A DNA stretch of 64,000 nt from positions 1 through 64,000 of the forward strand of contig NZ_JBHVOS010000024.1 of NCBI RefSeq assembly GCF_042887685.1, read 5' to 3'. The notes under the pieces were generated by a model, which saw nothing but the letters and a program-made list of their open reading frames with translations, ran no database searches and was not told the DNA's origin. The position numbers and the translations under genes were made by a program. The number at the start of each line of letters is the position of its first letter. Positions within the stretch are counted from its first letter, which is position 1. Origin of the DNA: Oerskovia sp042887685 (GTDB lineage Bacteria; Actinomycetota; Actinomycetes; Actinomycetales; Cellulomonadaceae). This document shows, in pieces, positions 52,291 to 60,052 of this stretch.

Positions 52291-52616
52291 GTGGTCGTAG
52301 TCGGGGTCTCGGTGCCGAGCATGCGGCTGGCGTCGGATTTCGGGCTGATCGGGGGCGCTGGCCGCATGGTCGGGGGCGCTGGCCGCATGGTCGGGGACGG
52401 CAGTCGCATGTTCGGTTCGGCTCGGTCGGGTCCGACCTGGCCCGACCTGCCCGGCCTGGCCCGGCTGCTGGCTGATGCGGTCGTGGTTGTCGGGTGGGTG
52501 GGGTGGTTGTCCACAGCCTGGGACGTGGGGTTCCGGTGGGGTGGTTTGACCCGTTAGGTTCCTTGGAGGTGGGGGGCGGTGTGGCCTTTTGCCGGGTACC
52601 TACCGAGGGGGCAGGG

Positions 52617-53312
52617 ATGGGTTGGCAGGGGTTGGTCGTGCGCGGTGGGCGGCGGGCTGTGGGGGGCGTGGGCTGGGAGGGGCCGGGGGGCGGTCTCGTT
52701 CCTGGTTCAGGTGCCCGACGGCGGAGGGGTGCGCTGGCGCTGATGGCGGGTGCGGTGCTCGCGGGTGTGGTGGTGGGGTGTTCGCCGGCCGGGCCGGTGG
52801 TGGAGTCCCCGGCGCCGGTGGTGAGCGAGGAGGTGGGCCCGAGTCCGTCTCCGACGCCGACTCCGACGGGGCCGGTCAAGCCTGAGCGGCCGGCGGACAT
52901 GGACCGTACCGACGAGGTGGGGGCTGCTGCGGCGGCGACGTACTTCCTGGAACTGTATCCGTACGTCATGGCGACCGGCGATCTGACGGAATGGGACGCG
53001 ATCTCCTATGTAGACCTGTGCGAGTTCTGTGTGAAGGTCGCTTCTGACGTTGAGGCGTATCGGTCGGCGGGGAGTTCCTACACCGGCGGAGAAGTGTCGG
53101 TCGAGGTCACAAAGACCTACCCGATCGACACTCTTCTCGGGGCGTATCCGGTTGATGTCCGGCTTGCTCAGGCATCTTCAGTGGTCACCGACTCAGGGGG
53201 GAGAACGGTCGACAGGACCGAGCCAACCGCCGGGCCGCTTCGTGTCGAGCTCATTCACAACGGTGCCACGTGGCTCTTGCTCGAAGTCTCGACGAACATG
53301 CCGACCTCATGA
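52617..53312 (+). CDS. DUF6318 family lipoprotein
   Basis: A 231-residue lipoprotein. Twin Arg-rich N-region (GARRRRGALALMAG), hydrophobic core and lipobox VVGC precede a Pro/Thr linker (SPSPTPTPTGPVKPERP) and the DUF6318 domain (AAAATYFLELYPYVMATGDL; CEFCVKVASDVEAYRS). ATG 52617 has AGGGGGCAGGG upstream. Function is unknown. The second half uses more A/T-ending codons than neighbouring genes, which suggests transfer or a different origin. Its stop overlaps the next gene (ATGA). Confidence 0.75.
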   Translation: MGWQGLVVRGGRRAVGGVGWEGPGGGLVPGSGARRRRGALALMAGAVLAGVVVGCSPAGPVVESPAPVVSEEVGPSPSPTPTPTGPVKPERPADMDRTDEVGAAAAATYFLELYPYVMATGDLTEWDAISYVDLCEFCVKVASDVEAYRSAGSSYTGGEVSVEVTKTYPIDTLLGAYPVDVRLAQASSVVTDSGGRTVDRTEPTAGPLRVELIHNGATWLLLEVSTNMPTS

Positions 53313-54181
53313 AGGGAATGGCGTTCGTAGCAGTACTCGGTGTGATCGGGCTGCCGTTCGCCCTCCCAACGGGTAAGGACATCTTTGGAAACGCCGAGGG
53401 TAACGGCGTGGACGTCAGGGCTGTCGATGTCTCTGCGGATGGGTCGGTGCATCGGCCGCGGAATGGGGATGGTTCGCTGGCGTCGGTGGAGTATCGGCGG
53501 ATGCCTGCGTCGATCTGTTTCACGAACGACTTTCCCACGAGCAAGGGCCGGGTGGGGGCGTGTGCGTCGGGGGAGCGTGAGGGGGCGTTGGTCGCGGCGT
53601 GCGAGGCGGATCAGGTCGCGTTGGACCCGATCTTCCGGCAGACCTGGGTCAACAACCCGGACGGCACGATCGGTGACCTGTCCCGGTGGGAGCTGCAGGA
53701 CCCGGCCAGTCCCGGGGACTGCCTGGCCGGGGTGGATCTGGTGCCGTTGGCTGAGGCGGAGTTCCAGCGGTTGACGATCGTCCCCTCGCCGGTCACGATC
53801 CAGCCGCCGGACGGGTGGACGCTGGTCAACGTCGAGACGATCACCTACACCAGCCCGGCACCGCAGAGGTTCGCGACCACGCTGCTGGGCATCCCCGTCA
53901 CGATCGAGGCCACCCCGGACACCTTCACCTGGGACTACGGCGACGGCACCAGCCCGCGTGCCACGACCGATCCTGGCGCGCCCTATCCCCGTCACAGCGT
54001 CGCGCACGTCTACGAGCACGAGGCGGTCGCAACGATCACCTTGACCACGACCTGGCACGGACGCTTCCAGATCACCGGCACCACCACGTGGACCCCGATC
54101 ACCGCCACGACCACCACCACCGCCCCACCCCTGACCATCCACGAAGCCCGCACCCGCCTCGTCACCGAACCCCTCGACTGA
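53309..54181 (+). CDS. Exported protein with PKD-like domain, unknown function
   Basis: A 290-residue protein with an N-terminal hydrophobic segment (MAFVAVLGVIGLPFALP) that can act as a signal. The C-terminal part has a PKD-like pattern (FTWDYGDGTSPRATTDPG; HSVAHVYEHEAVATITLTTT). The middle has several Cys (ASICFTNDF; CASGERE; AACEAD; GDCLAG) that may form disulfides. ATG 53309 overlaps the DUF6318 stop by 4 nt, so the pair is coupled and probably acts at the cell surface together. Confidence 0.68.
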   Translation: MKGMAFVAVLGVIGLPFALPTGKDIFGNAEGNGVDVRAVDVSADGSVHRPRNGDGSLASVEYRRMPASICFTNDFPTSKGRVGACASGEREGALVAACEADQVALDPIFRQTWVNNPDGTIGDLSRWELQDPASPGDCLAGVDLVPLAEAEFQRLTIVPSPVTIQPPDGWTLVNVETITYTSPAPQRFATTLLGIPVTIEATPDTFTWDYGDGTSPRATTDPGAPYPRHSVAHVYEHEAVATITLTTTWHGRFQITGTTTWTPITATTTTTAPPLTIHEARTRLVTEPLD

Positions 54182-54573
54182 CCCGCAGACGCCGCCCGTT
54201 GTCGGCCAGACGCACCCACGAGCGACAACGACCAGCACCTCGATGCCAGCCAGCCGGCCAGTGGGCTAGCCAGCCAGCCATCCAGCCACCCGGCCAGTGG
54301 TCTAGCCGGTCGGCCACCGGCGGACCCGGCCACCCGGCCGGCCGGCCGCAGGGAGTGCCATGAACACCGTCGGTTCGACGCCAGCAGCCCGCGCGAGGAA
54401 CACTGAGGCGACCGCTCGGTGCGGGCCCCGGCCATGATCTGCGACGCAGCGGGGATCCGGACAGCGACGCTCGCTCGGGATACTCGCTCGGGATGCACGA
54501 CCGGGCAGACGGAACGACCGAGCACACCGATCGAGCGGATCGACAGGACGACGGCACACGTGGAGGACGAAGC
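54182..54573. repeat. Degenerate CCAGCCGGCCAG-type tandem region
   Basis: From 54246 to about 54345 short units such as CCAGCCAGCC and CCGGCCAGTGG recur imperfectly. CTCGCTCGGGAT is repeated at about 54470-54495. GGAGGA at 54562-54567 serves the next gene. No gene is seen. Confidence 0.55.
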
Positions 54574-55923
54574 ATGGGTAGGACGTTGATCGTCGAGGCC
54601 GACGGCGGATCGCGCGGCAACCCCGGACCTGCGGGCTATGGCGCACTCGTGCGCGACGCCGCGACAGGAGCGGTGCTGGCCGAACGTGCCCGCTACCTCG
54701 GGGTCGTGTCGAACAACGTCGCCGAGTACTCGGGGCTCGTCGCCGGGCTCGACGCCGCGCGGGAGATCGACCCTGAGGCGCGCGTGCTCGTCCGCATGGA
54801 CTCCAAGCTCGTCGTCGAGCAGATGTCGGGCCGCTGGAAGATCAAGCACGAGGACATGCGCCGCCTCGCGGCCGAGGCGGCCCGTGTGCTGCCACCGTCC
54901 CAGGTCGCCTACGAATGGGTTCCTCGCGCCGACAACTCCGCGGCGGACGCCCTGGCCAACGAGGCCATGGACACCGGTGGGGAGATCGCCCGAGACTTCC
55001 CGACTGCGCAGGACAGCGAGCGACCAACCGAAGACGGTGCTCGGGGTGCCGCCGTCAGAGCGAATCTCGGCACCGCCAGCACCGACCTCACCTACGGCGA
55101 CGACCTCGACGCCCAGGGCTCCGACCACGCCGCCAGCACCGACTCCGACACCCTCGACGCCCAGGGCTCCGACCACACCGACAACGCCCCCGACGACCGC
55201 CCCGCCCCAGGAGCCAGCGCCGGACCCGTCGCGTTCGACACCCCGACCCGCCCTTCGGGGGCTCGTGCTCGGTTCGACGGTGCTGAGCCACTGACCGTCG
55301 TCCTGGTCCGGCACGGCCAGACGCCGCTCACGGTCGCGGGCGCGTACTCGGGCTCCTCGGTTCCCGGCCCGTCGCTCACCGCGCGGGGTCGGGTCCAGGC
55401 TGCCCAGGCGGCGGACCTGATCTACCGCATCGGCCGGGATCGATGGACGGATCTGCCGAAGCCGACCGAGATCGTGGCGTCCCCCATGGTCCGCGCGCAG
55501 GAGACCGCGCGGGCCGTGAGCCGCCGACTGGGCCTGCACGTCCGCACCGACGAGCGCTTCGCCGAGGTCCACTTCGGCGAGTGGGAGGGGCTGACGGCCG
55601 GGCAGATCGCCGAGCGCTGGGACGGGCATCCCGAGAGGTGGCTCGTCTCGGGCACCGAGGTCGCTCCGGGCGGGGAGTCGATGGCCGATGTGGGGGACCG
55701 GGTCTGGGCTGGGCTGCAGGACCTTCTCGCGCGGGGCACCGGCCGGACGGTCGTCGTGGTGGGTCACGCGGTGCAGGTGCGTGCCGCCGTCGGGCGGGCG
55801 ATCGAGGCGCCGCCCTCTCGCTGGGCGGGCTTCCGTGTGCCGCCGGGATCGGTGAGCATCGTGCGGCTGTGGGCCGACGGCGCGACGGAGCTGACCGTCG
55901 TCGGGTGCCCGAGCGAGCCCTGA
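54574..55923 (+). CDS. Bifunctional RNase HI / histidine phosphatase
   Basis: A 449-residue fusion. The N-terminal RNase HI domain has D10 (VEADGGSRGNP), E51 (EYSGL), D76 (RMDSKL) and D125 (NSAADALAN) and would cut RNA in RNA-DNA hybrids. The C-terminal phosphoglycerate-mutase-like domain has H247 in VRHGQTPL and a second His in VVGHAVQVRA. The mycobacterial homologue Rv2228c combines RNase HI with alpha-ribazole phosphatase-like activity. The linker contains a repeated LDAQGSDH. GGAGGA precedes ATG 54574. The usual upstream partner is 2.9 kb away. Confidence 0.92.
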   Translation: MGRTLIVEADGGSRGNPGPAGYGALVRDAATGAVLAERARYLGVVSNNVAEYSGLVAGLDAAREIDPEARVLVRMDSKLVVEQMSGRWKIKHEDMRRLAAEAARVLPPSQVAYEWVPRADNSAADALANEAMDTGGEIARDFPTAQDSERPTEDGARGAAVRANLGTASTDLTYGDDLDAQGSDHAASTDSDTLDAQGSDHTDNAPDDRPAPGASAGPVAFDTPTRPSGARARFDGAEPLTVVLVRHGQTPLTVAGAYSGSSVPGPSLTARGRVQAAQAADLIYRIGRDRWTDLPKPTEIVASPMVRAQETARAVSRRLGLHVRTDERFAEVHFGEWEGLTAGQIAERWDGHPERWLVSGTEVAPGGESMADVGDRVWAGLQDLLARGTGRTVVVVGHAVQVRAAVGRAIEAPPSRWAGFRVPPGSVSIVRLWADGATELTVVGCPSEP

Positions 55924-55946
55924 GCCCGCGTCTCGCCACCAGTCCC

Positions 55947-55974
55947 CGGCGCCGAGAACGATGTCGAGGTCGCC
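55947..55974 (+). repeat. Repeat B, plus-strand copy
   Basis: CGGCGCCGAGAACGATGTCG and following bases match 51784-51815 and, on the minus strand, 20283-20311. Confidence 0.55.
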
Positions 55975-56145
55975 AGAAGGCCGCAGACGACTCCAACCCC
56001 GTCCTCGACCGCGCAGGACCTCGTCCTCGCCGACCTGAGGCCACCGGCTCGAGGCACCTCGAGCATGCGGTGCTCGGCACCGAGACGTTGCCCGGCACCG
56101 AGACGTCACCCTGCACCGTGACGGCGCTCGGCAACCGCGACCGGT

Positions 56146-56919
56146 TCAGGCGACGACGAGCTCCAGCGTCGACGCGCCACGCGTCCCGGGCAGCAGCGTC
56201 GCGTCGAGCAGCGCGGTCCCGACCAGCTCGTACGCGGCCTTGAGCAGCTCCTCGGCTGTTCGGACCGGCTCGGCACGGTTCAGCAGGTGCCCGGTGAGGA
56301 CGCCGCGCGTGTGCTTGGCGTTGTGCGAGACGACGCTCCGCTTGCCGTCGAGCTCGCGCAGCACACGCACCGCGACGTGCTCGGCCCCGGCGGGCACCTT
56401 CCACGCGGCCGCGTAGGGCGCCGACCGGCAGTCGATCACGACGTCACCGATCGCCCGCGCGTCCAGGGCCGCGGCGAGGTGCGGCCGCCACGACGGGCCG
56501 AGCGCACCGAGCGGCGGGAGCTTGGTACCCATGGACAGCCGGTAGGCGGGGATGCGGTCGGTGGGGGACACCGCACCCCACAGCGCCGACACGATCCGCA
56601 CCGAGTCCTCGGCCCGCGACGCAGCGGCGGGCGGCAGGTCGGCCAGGCCGGCGGCGGCGTACAGCACCCCGCTGTAGATCTCCGCGGCGGGAGCGGTCGG
56701 AGCCGTGGACAGCGACACGTTGCGCGCCACCTCGTCGGCCAGCCCACTGCTCACGCCCAGGACGTCGAGCGCGTCACGGCGCCTGCTCGCGGCGACGAGC
56801 GCCTTGAGCACGGCCCTGCGGTGCCGGGTGAGCGACGGCGAGCTGAGGGACGCGAGGTCGAGGGGAGCGCCGTCGTCGGGCACGGACTTTCCCTCGGAGG
56901 GCGGCAGGAGCAGAAGCAC
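56146..56919 (-). CDS. yaaA: YaaA-family peroxide stress protein
   Basis: A 257-residue member of the YaaA (DUF328/UPF0246) family, which lowers intracellular iron and binds DNA under peroxide stress in E. coli. Family signatures are LLLLPPSEGKS at the N-terminus, IYSGVLYAA, YRLSMGTKLP and SVVSHNAKHTRG. GTG 56919 has TAGAGT 6 nt upstream, so the message is probably leaderless. Complete. Confidence 0.88.
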   Translation of the reverse strand: MLLLLPPSEGKSVPDDGAPLDLASLSSPSLTRHRRAVLKALVAASRRRDALDVLGVSSGLADEVARNVSLSTAPTAPAAEIYSGVLYAAAGLADLPPAAASRAEDSVRIVSALWGAVSPTDRIPAYRLSMGTKLPPLGALGPSWRPHLAAALDARAIGDVVIDCRSAPYAAAWKVPAGAEHVAVRVLRELDGKRSVVSHNAKHTRGVLTGHLLNRAEPVRTAEELLKAAYELVGTALLDATLLPGTRGASTLELVVA

Positions 56920-56925
56920 ACCGCC

Positions 56926-56931
56926 ACTCTA
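56926..56931 (-). promoter_or_regulatory. -10 element of yaaA (leaderless)
   Basis: TAGAGT on the minus strand lies 6 nt before GTG 56919. Confidence 0.55.
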
Positions 56932-57006
56932 GGGCGGGCGCGGGGGCCCGCCCGCCCGTCGCACGCGTGGCGATGGTCACCCGTGGCACTCCCCGAGCCG
57001 CGGCAC

Positions 57007-57012
57007 TAGGTT
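57007..57012 (+). promoter_or_regulatory. -10 element of tautomerase-like gene (leaderless)
   Basis: TAGGTT lies 7 nt before ATG 57020. Confidence 0.55.
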
Positions 57013-57019
57013 GTGCCGC

Positions 57020-57406
57020 ATGGTCCAGGTCAAGATCTACGGCACCCGCACGGTCTGGGAGATGAGGCGCGAGGACATCTCCGACGCGATCCACCGGGCG
57101 GTCGTCGGCGCCTGGGGGCTCCCCGAGGACAAGCGGTTCCACCGCTTCCTCCTCATGGAGGACGGCGACCTGGTCGCACCGCAGCGCAGCGACGCGTACC
57201 TCGTGATCGAGGTCGTGTGCTTCACGGGTCGCTCGCGCGAGGCCAAGCGGGCGCTCATCGCCGCGATGTTCGACGACGTCGCGCCCTTCCTGGGGCTGGC
57301 GGCGGACGACCTCGAGGTCGTCATCCTCGAGAGCCCGCCCGAGAGCTGGGGCATCCGAGGCAGGAGCGGTGACGAGCTCGCGCTGGGCTACCGCGTGGAC
57401 GTGTAG
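57020..57406 (+). CDS. Tautomerase-superfamily protein without N-terminal proline
   Basis: A 128-residue protein of the tautomerase (4-OT/Tautomerase_2) fold: VQVKIYGTRTVWEMRREDIS, then EVVCFTGRSREAKRALIAAM and ILESPPESWGIRGRSGDE. Active members need Pro as residue 1 after Met removal; here the residue after Met is Val. The alternative start at 57011 gives Met-Cys-Arg, so no start gives Pro-1. The start is leaderless by its TAGGTT hexamer. Its activity may differ from known tautomerases. Confidence 0.8.
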   Translation: MVQVKIYGTRTVWEMRREDISDAIHRAVVGAWGLPEDKRFHRFLLMEDGDLVAPQRSDAYLVIEVVCFTGRSREAKRALIAAMFDDVAPFLGLAADDLEVVILESPPESWGIRGRSGDELALGYRVDV

Positions 57407-57409
57407 GCT
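57404..57409 (+). promoter_or_regulatory. -10 element of rnpB
   Basis: TAGGCT overlaps the tautomerase stop codon and lies 6 nt before the RNA 5' end. Confidence 0.55.
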
Positions 57410-57415
57410 GCGGGA

Positions 57416-57823
57416 GCGGATGAGTCGGTCAGACGGCCGCGTCGGCGCCCTCGTGGCGTCGCCGAGGAACGTCCGGGCTCCACAGGGCAAGGTGGTGGGT
57501 AACGCCCACCCGGGGTGACCCGCGGGACAGTGCCACAGAGAACAGACCGCCTCCCACGGCTTCGGCCGCGGGCGGTAAGGGTGAAACGGTGGTGTAAGAG
57601 ACCACCAGCGGGCCAGGTGACTGGTCCGGCTAGGTAAACCCCACCTGGAGCAAGGTCAGACAGACTGTGTTGGAGGGCGGCCCGCCCGATTCTCTGGTGA
57701 GAAGCACAGTCGGGTAGACCGCTGGAGGCGTGCGGCAACGTACGTCGTAGATGGATGGCCGTCACCCGCGCGGGGGTGACCGCGCGCGGGGACAGAACCC
57801 GGCGTACCGACCGACTCATCCGC
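57416..57823 (+). ncRNA. rnpB: RNase P RNA, bacterial type A
   Basis: The catalytic RNA that trims tRNA 5' ends. The 5' GCGGATGAGTCGG (57416-57428) pairs with 3' CCGACTCATCCGC (57811-57823) as helix P1/P2. Conserved core blocks are present: GAGGAACGTCCGGGCTCCAC, CACAGAGAACAGACCGCC, GGTAAGGGTGAAACGGTG, GTAAGAGACCACC, TAGATGGATGGCCGTC, and ACAGAACCCGGCGTA. Length about 408 nt is typical of actinobacteria. Confidence 0.97.
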
Positions 57824-57911
57824 CCTCGAGCCATCCCGTGCCATCTGGGTACCCGCGCCCCCCACGGCGCCTGATCCCAGGGCACTCCTGTCGCCCGCCC
57901 CGCCCCCTGCG

Positions 57912-57917
57912 TAGGCT
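57912..57917 (+). promoter_or_regulatory. -10 element of DUF1579-like gene (leaderless)
   Basis: TAGGCT lies 6 nt before ATG 57924. Confidence 0.55.
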
Positions 57918-57923
57918 GGTGGG

Positions 57924-58391
57924 ATGAGGATCGTCGAGTGCTTGGCTCCGCTCGTGGGGCAGTGGCAGGGCGTGCACCGGCAGCGCCTCCTCCCGACGGA
58001 CGAGTTCGTCGCGTCGGCCGCGACCGCCACGGTCACGGTCACGGCACGCGAGTACGTCTCCCTCGCCTACACGTGGTCCGACGGCGACGCGCCCCTGGAG
58101 GGGCTCCTCCTCCTGAGCGGCGGCTCGGGGGAGGAGGGGGTGTCGGCGGTGTGGCTCGACTCGTGGCACTCGTCGCCCGCGTGGATGCTCTTCGACGGGA
58201 CGGTGGGGGACGACGGCGTCGTGCGGCTCACCGGGAGCTACGCGGCTCCGGAGGGGCCGGACTGGGGCTGGCAGATCTTCGTCGCGCCTATCGAGGGCGA
58301 GGGCGGGGGTGGACGCATGACCATGCTCAACCTGGTGCCGGGCGAGGCGGCGTACGAGGCGGTCGAGGCGGTCTACGACGAGCGGGTCTGA
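57924..58391 (+). CDS. DUF1579-like protein
   Basis: A 155-residue soluble beta-rich protein with the lipocalin-like layout of DUF1579 proteins: LVGQWQGVHRQR, EYVSLAYTWS, WLDSWHSSPAWMLFDGTV, GPDWGWQIFVAP. Function is unknown. Leaderless start by TAGGCT at 6 nt. It is convergent with the DUF6328-like gene. Confidence 0.7.
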   Translation: MRIVECLAPLVGQWQGVHRQRLLPTDEFVASAATATVTVTAREYVSLAYTWSDGDAPLEGLLLLSGGSGEEGVSAVWLDSWHSSPAWMLFDGTVGDDGVVRLTGSYAAPEGPDWGWQIFVAPIEGEGGGGRMTMLNLVPGEAAYEAVEAVYDERV

Positions 58392-58472
58392 CACCTCCGC
58401 ACCCGCGTCGGCCCGCGTCGGCCCGCGCCGGGCGAGCACGGCCAGCCGCGAGCACGGCCCCGCCCGAACCCC

Positions 58473-59018
58473 CTACTCCCCGCCCGCGCGCGCCCGTCGC
58501 ATCAGCCCGAGCGGCAGCACGACCCACAGGAGCGCGAACAGCACGAGCGCGCCGACCGCCGCGACGACCGCGGCAGTCCACCCGACGACGACGTCGAAGA
58601 TCAGCAGCACCGTGCCCGTGACGACGAGGGCGAGGACCACGAGCCCCACCCGCGCCAACCGGTCGGCCGACGTCACGAGCCGCGCCTTGAGGTGCTTGCG
58701 GAACAGCATGCGGTGCAGCGACACGGGCGCCACGAGCAGCCCTGTCGCGATGACGGAGAGCACCACGAGGCACAGGTAGACGGTGCGCTGCGCGGTGTCG
58801 AGCTCCCCGAACCGCTGCTGGAACGGCAGGGTGAGCAGGAAGCCGGTGAGGATCTGCACGCCCATCTGCGTGACGCGCAGCTCCTGGAGGAGCTCGGCCC
58901 AGTTCCGGTCGGCCCGCTCGTCGAGCGTCTCGTCGCGTGAGTCGCCCGGGTGCCGGGCCGGCGTCTCGTCGGCACGCGGCTCGGGAGGGGTGTCCGCGTG
59001 CCTGGCCTCGTGGTCCAC
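58473..59018 (-). CDS. DUF6328-like membrane protein
   Basis: A 181-residue protein with a polar N-terminal 40 residues, the motif ELLQELRVTQMGVQILTGFL and four hydrophobic segments. This matches the DUF6328 actinobacterial family, whose function is unknown. GTG 59018 lies 11 nt after the stop of the Rho-N protein gene, so the two are co-transcribed. Confidence 0.75.
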   Translation of the reverse strand: MDHEARHADTPPEPRADETPARHPGDSRDETLDERADRNWAELLQELRVTQMGVQILTGFLLTLPFQQRFGELDTAQRTVYLCLVVLSVIATGLLVAPVSLHRMLFRKHLKARLVTSADRLARVGLVVLALVVTGTVLLIFDVVVGWTAAVVAAVGALVLFALLWVVLPLGLMRRARAGGE

Positions 59019-59029
59019 CCGCGCCCCGC

Positions 59030-59299
59030 TCAGTGGTTGCGCAGCGCGGCGATGAGCTCGCCCTTGCGCATGGTCGAGCGGCCTTCGATGCCGACCTCTC
59101 GGGCGCGCTGCCGCAGCTCGGCGACGCTCCACTCCTCGTAGGCCGGTGACGAGCCGCCCTTGGCACCTACCGCGCTCCGGGAGGACGCGGCGGCCGCGTT
59201 CGCGATCCGCGCCGACTTCTCCTTCGAGTTCCCCTCGTCGCGCAGCGACTCGTACAGCTCCTTGTCCTTGACGGACGGGCCGGGGTCTCGCCTGGGCAT
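59030..59299 (-). CDS. Small protein with Rho-N/SAP-like C-terminal domain
   Basis: An 89-residue basic protein. The C-terminal 40 residues (WSVAELRQRAREVGIEGRST then MRKGELIAALRNH) form a Rho N-terminal-like helix-extended-loop motif that can bind nucleic acid. The N-terminal half (KDKELYESLRDEGNSKEKSA) matches small DUF7218-type proteins. AGAGG precedes ATG 59299. It is upstream of the DUF6328 gene in one unit. Confidence 0.78.
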   Translation of the reverse strand: MPRRDPGPSVKDKELYESLRDEGNSKEKSARIANAAAASSRSAVGAKGGSSPAYEEWSVAELRQRAREVGIEGRSTMRKGELIAALRNH

Positions 59300-59572
59300 G
59301 GGTGACCACCTCTCGGGTCGTGTGTCGGCAGGTCGTCCGACCGTACGACGGCGCCGCGCCACTCGCGCGAGGAGGTGCACCCAGGTGGTGCAGACCCGGT
59401 CGTAGCACCACGAGCACGAGGAGGATTCGCCCTAAAATGCACCTGATGGCCGTCCCAGGTAAAGCAATCCCCAGAATGCTGTCATGCGGGCGCCTGTCGG
59501 GGGTACTCTGGCTCTGTTGGCGGCGCTCCAGGATGTCGGGCGCTGAGAACACGACGAGCGGGGGCTCACGTC

Positions 59573-59950
59573 ATGACTGCGAGCAGGACAACGACGACAG
59601 GCGGGATCACGCTCTTCGAGCAGCCCGACACGAGCGTGGTGGACATGTGGGGCGAGATCGACGTCGCCCTTCGTAGCGAGGCGAGTGCGGCTCTGGCGAA
59701 CGCCCTGGACCGTGACGTCCCCGTGGTGATCGACACCTCGAAGGTGACGTTCATGGACTCGACCGGGATCGCGTTCCTGGTGCAGTTCTACACGATCGGC
59801 AGCGAGGAAGGGCTCCAGGTGAGCCTGCGCAACCCGCCGACCGTCGTGACCGACGTCCTGGAGATGCTGGGCGTGATCGACATCTTCCCGTCGCTGCCGC
59901 ACCACCAGGTCGAGCATCCGGTCGAGGACAGGCACCCCAGCACGGTCTGA
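59573..59950 (+). CDS. STAS-domain anti-sigma factor antagonist
   Basis: A 125-residue STAS protein like SpoIIAA/RsbV. The phosphorylation site is in VTFMDSTGIAFL. It would bind an anti-sigma kinase and free a stress sigma factor when unphosphorylated (family knowledge). No kinase or sigma gene is nearby. A TAAAAT box at 59433-59438 and TACTCT near 59504 are possible promoters. Confidence 0.85.
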   Translation: MTASRTTTTGGITLFEQPDTSVVDMWGEIDVALRSEASAALANALDRDVPVVIDTSKVTFMDSTGIAFLVQFYTIGSEEGLQVSLRNPPTVVTDVLEMLGVIDIFPSLPHHQVEHPVEDRHPSTV

Positions 59951-59960
59951 GCCCGGACGA

Positions 59961-60002
59961 CGGTCTCGGCCTGACCCGCCGCGGCGAGCCAGGCCGAGAC
60001 CG
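59961..60002. terminator. Bidirectional hairpin between STAS gene and ppgK
   Basis: Perfect 13-bp arms CGGTCTCGGCCTG (59961-59973) and CAGGCCGAGACCG (59990-60002) between convergent genes. Confidence 0.8.
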
Positions 60003-60052
60003 GGCCAGGCCGACCAGCGGCCAGGCCCGACCCGGCCGAGACAGGACGACGA

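Larger units (their letters stand above)
51764..52616. other. Gene-free insert region rich in repeats
   Basis: About 850 nt without a credible gene. It holds repeat B (51784-51815), two copies of palindromic repeat A (52065-52122 and 52233-52290), a duplicated GGGGGCGCTGGCCGCATGGTC (52350-52390) and CGGTCGGGTCCGACCTGG-type low-complexity sequence. It lies at the break in the Nif3/zinc-ribbon/RNase H gene group. Confidence 0.6.
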
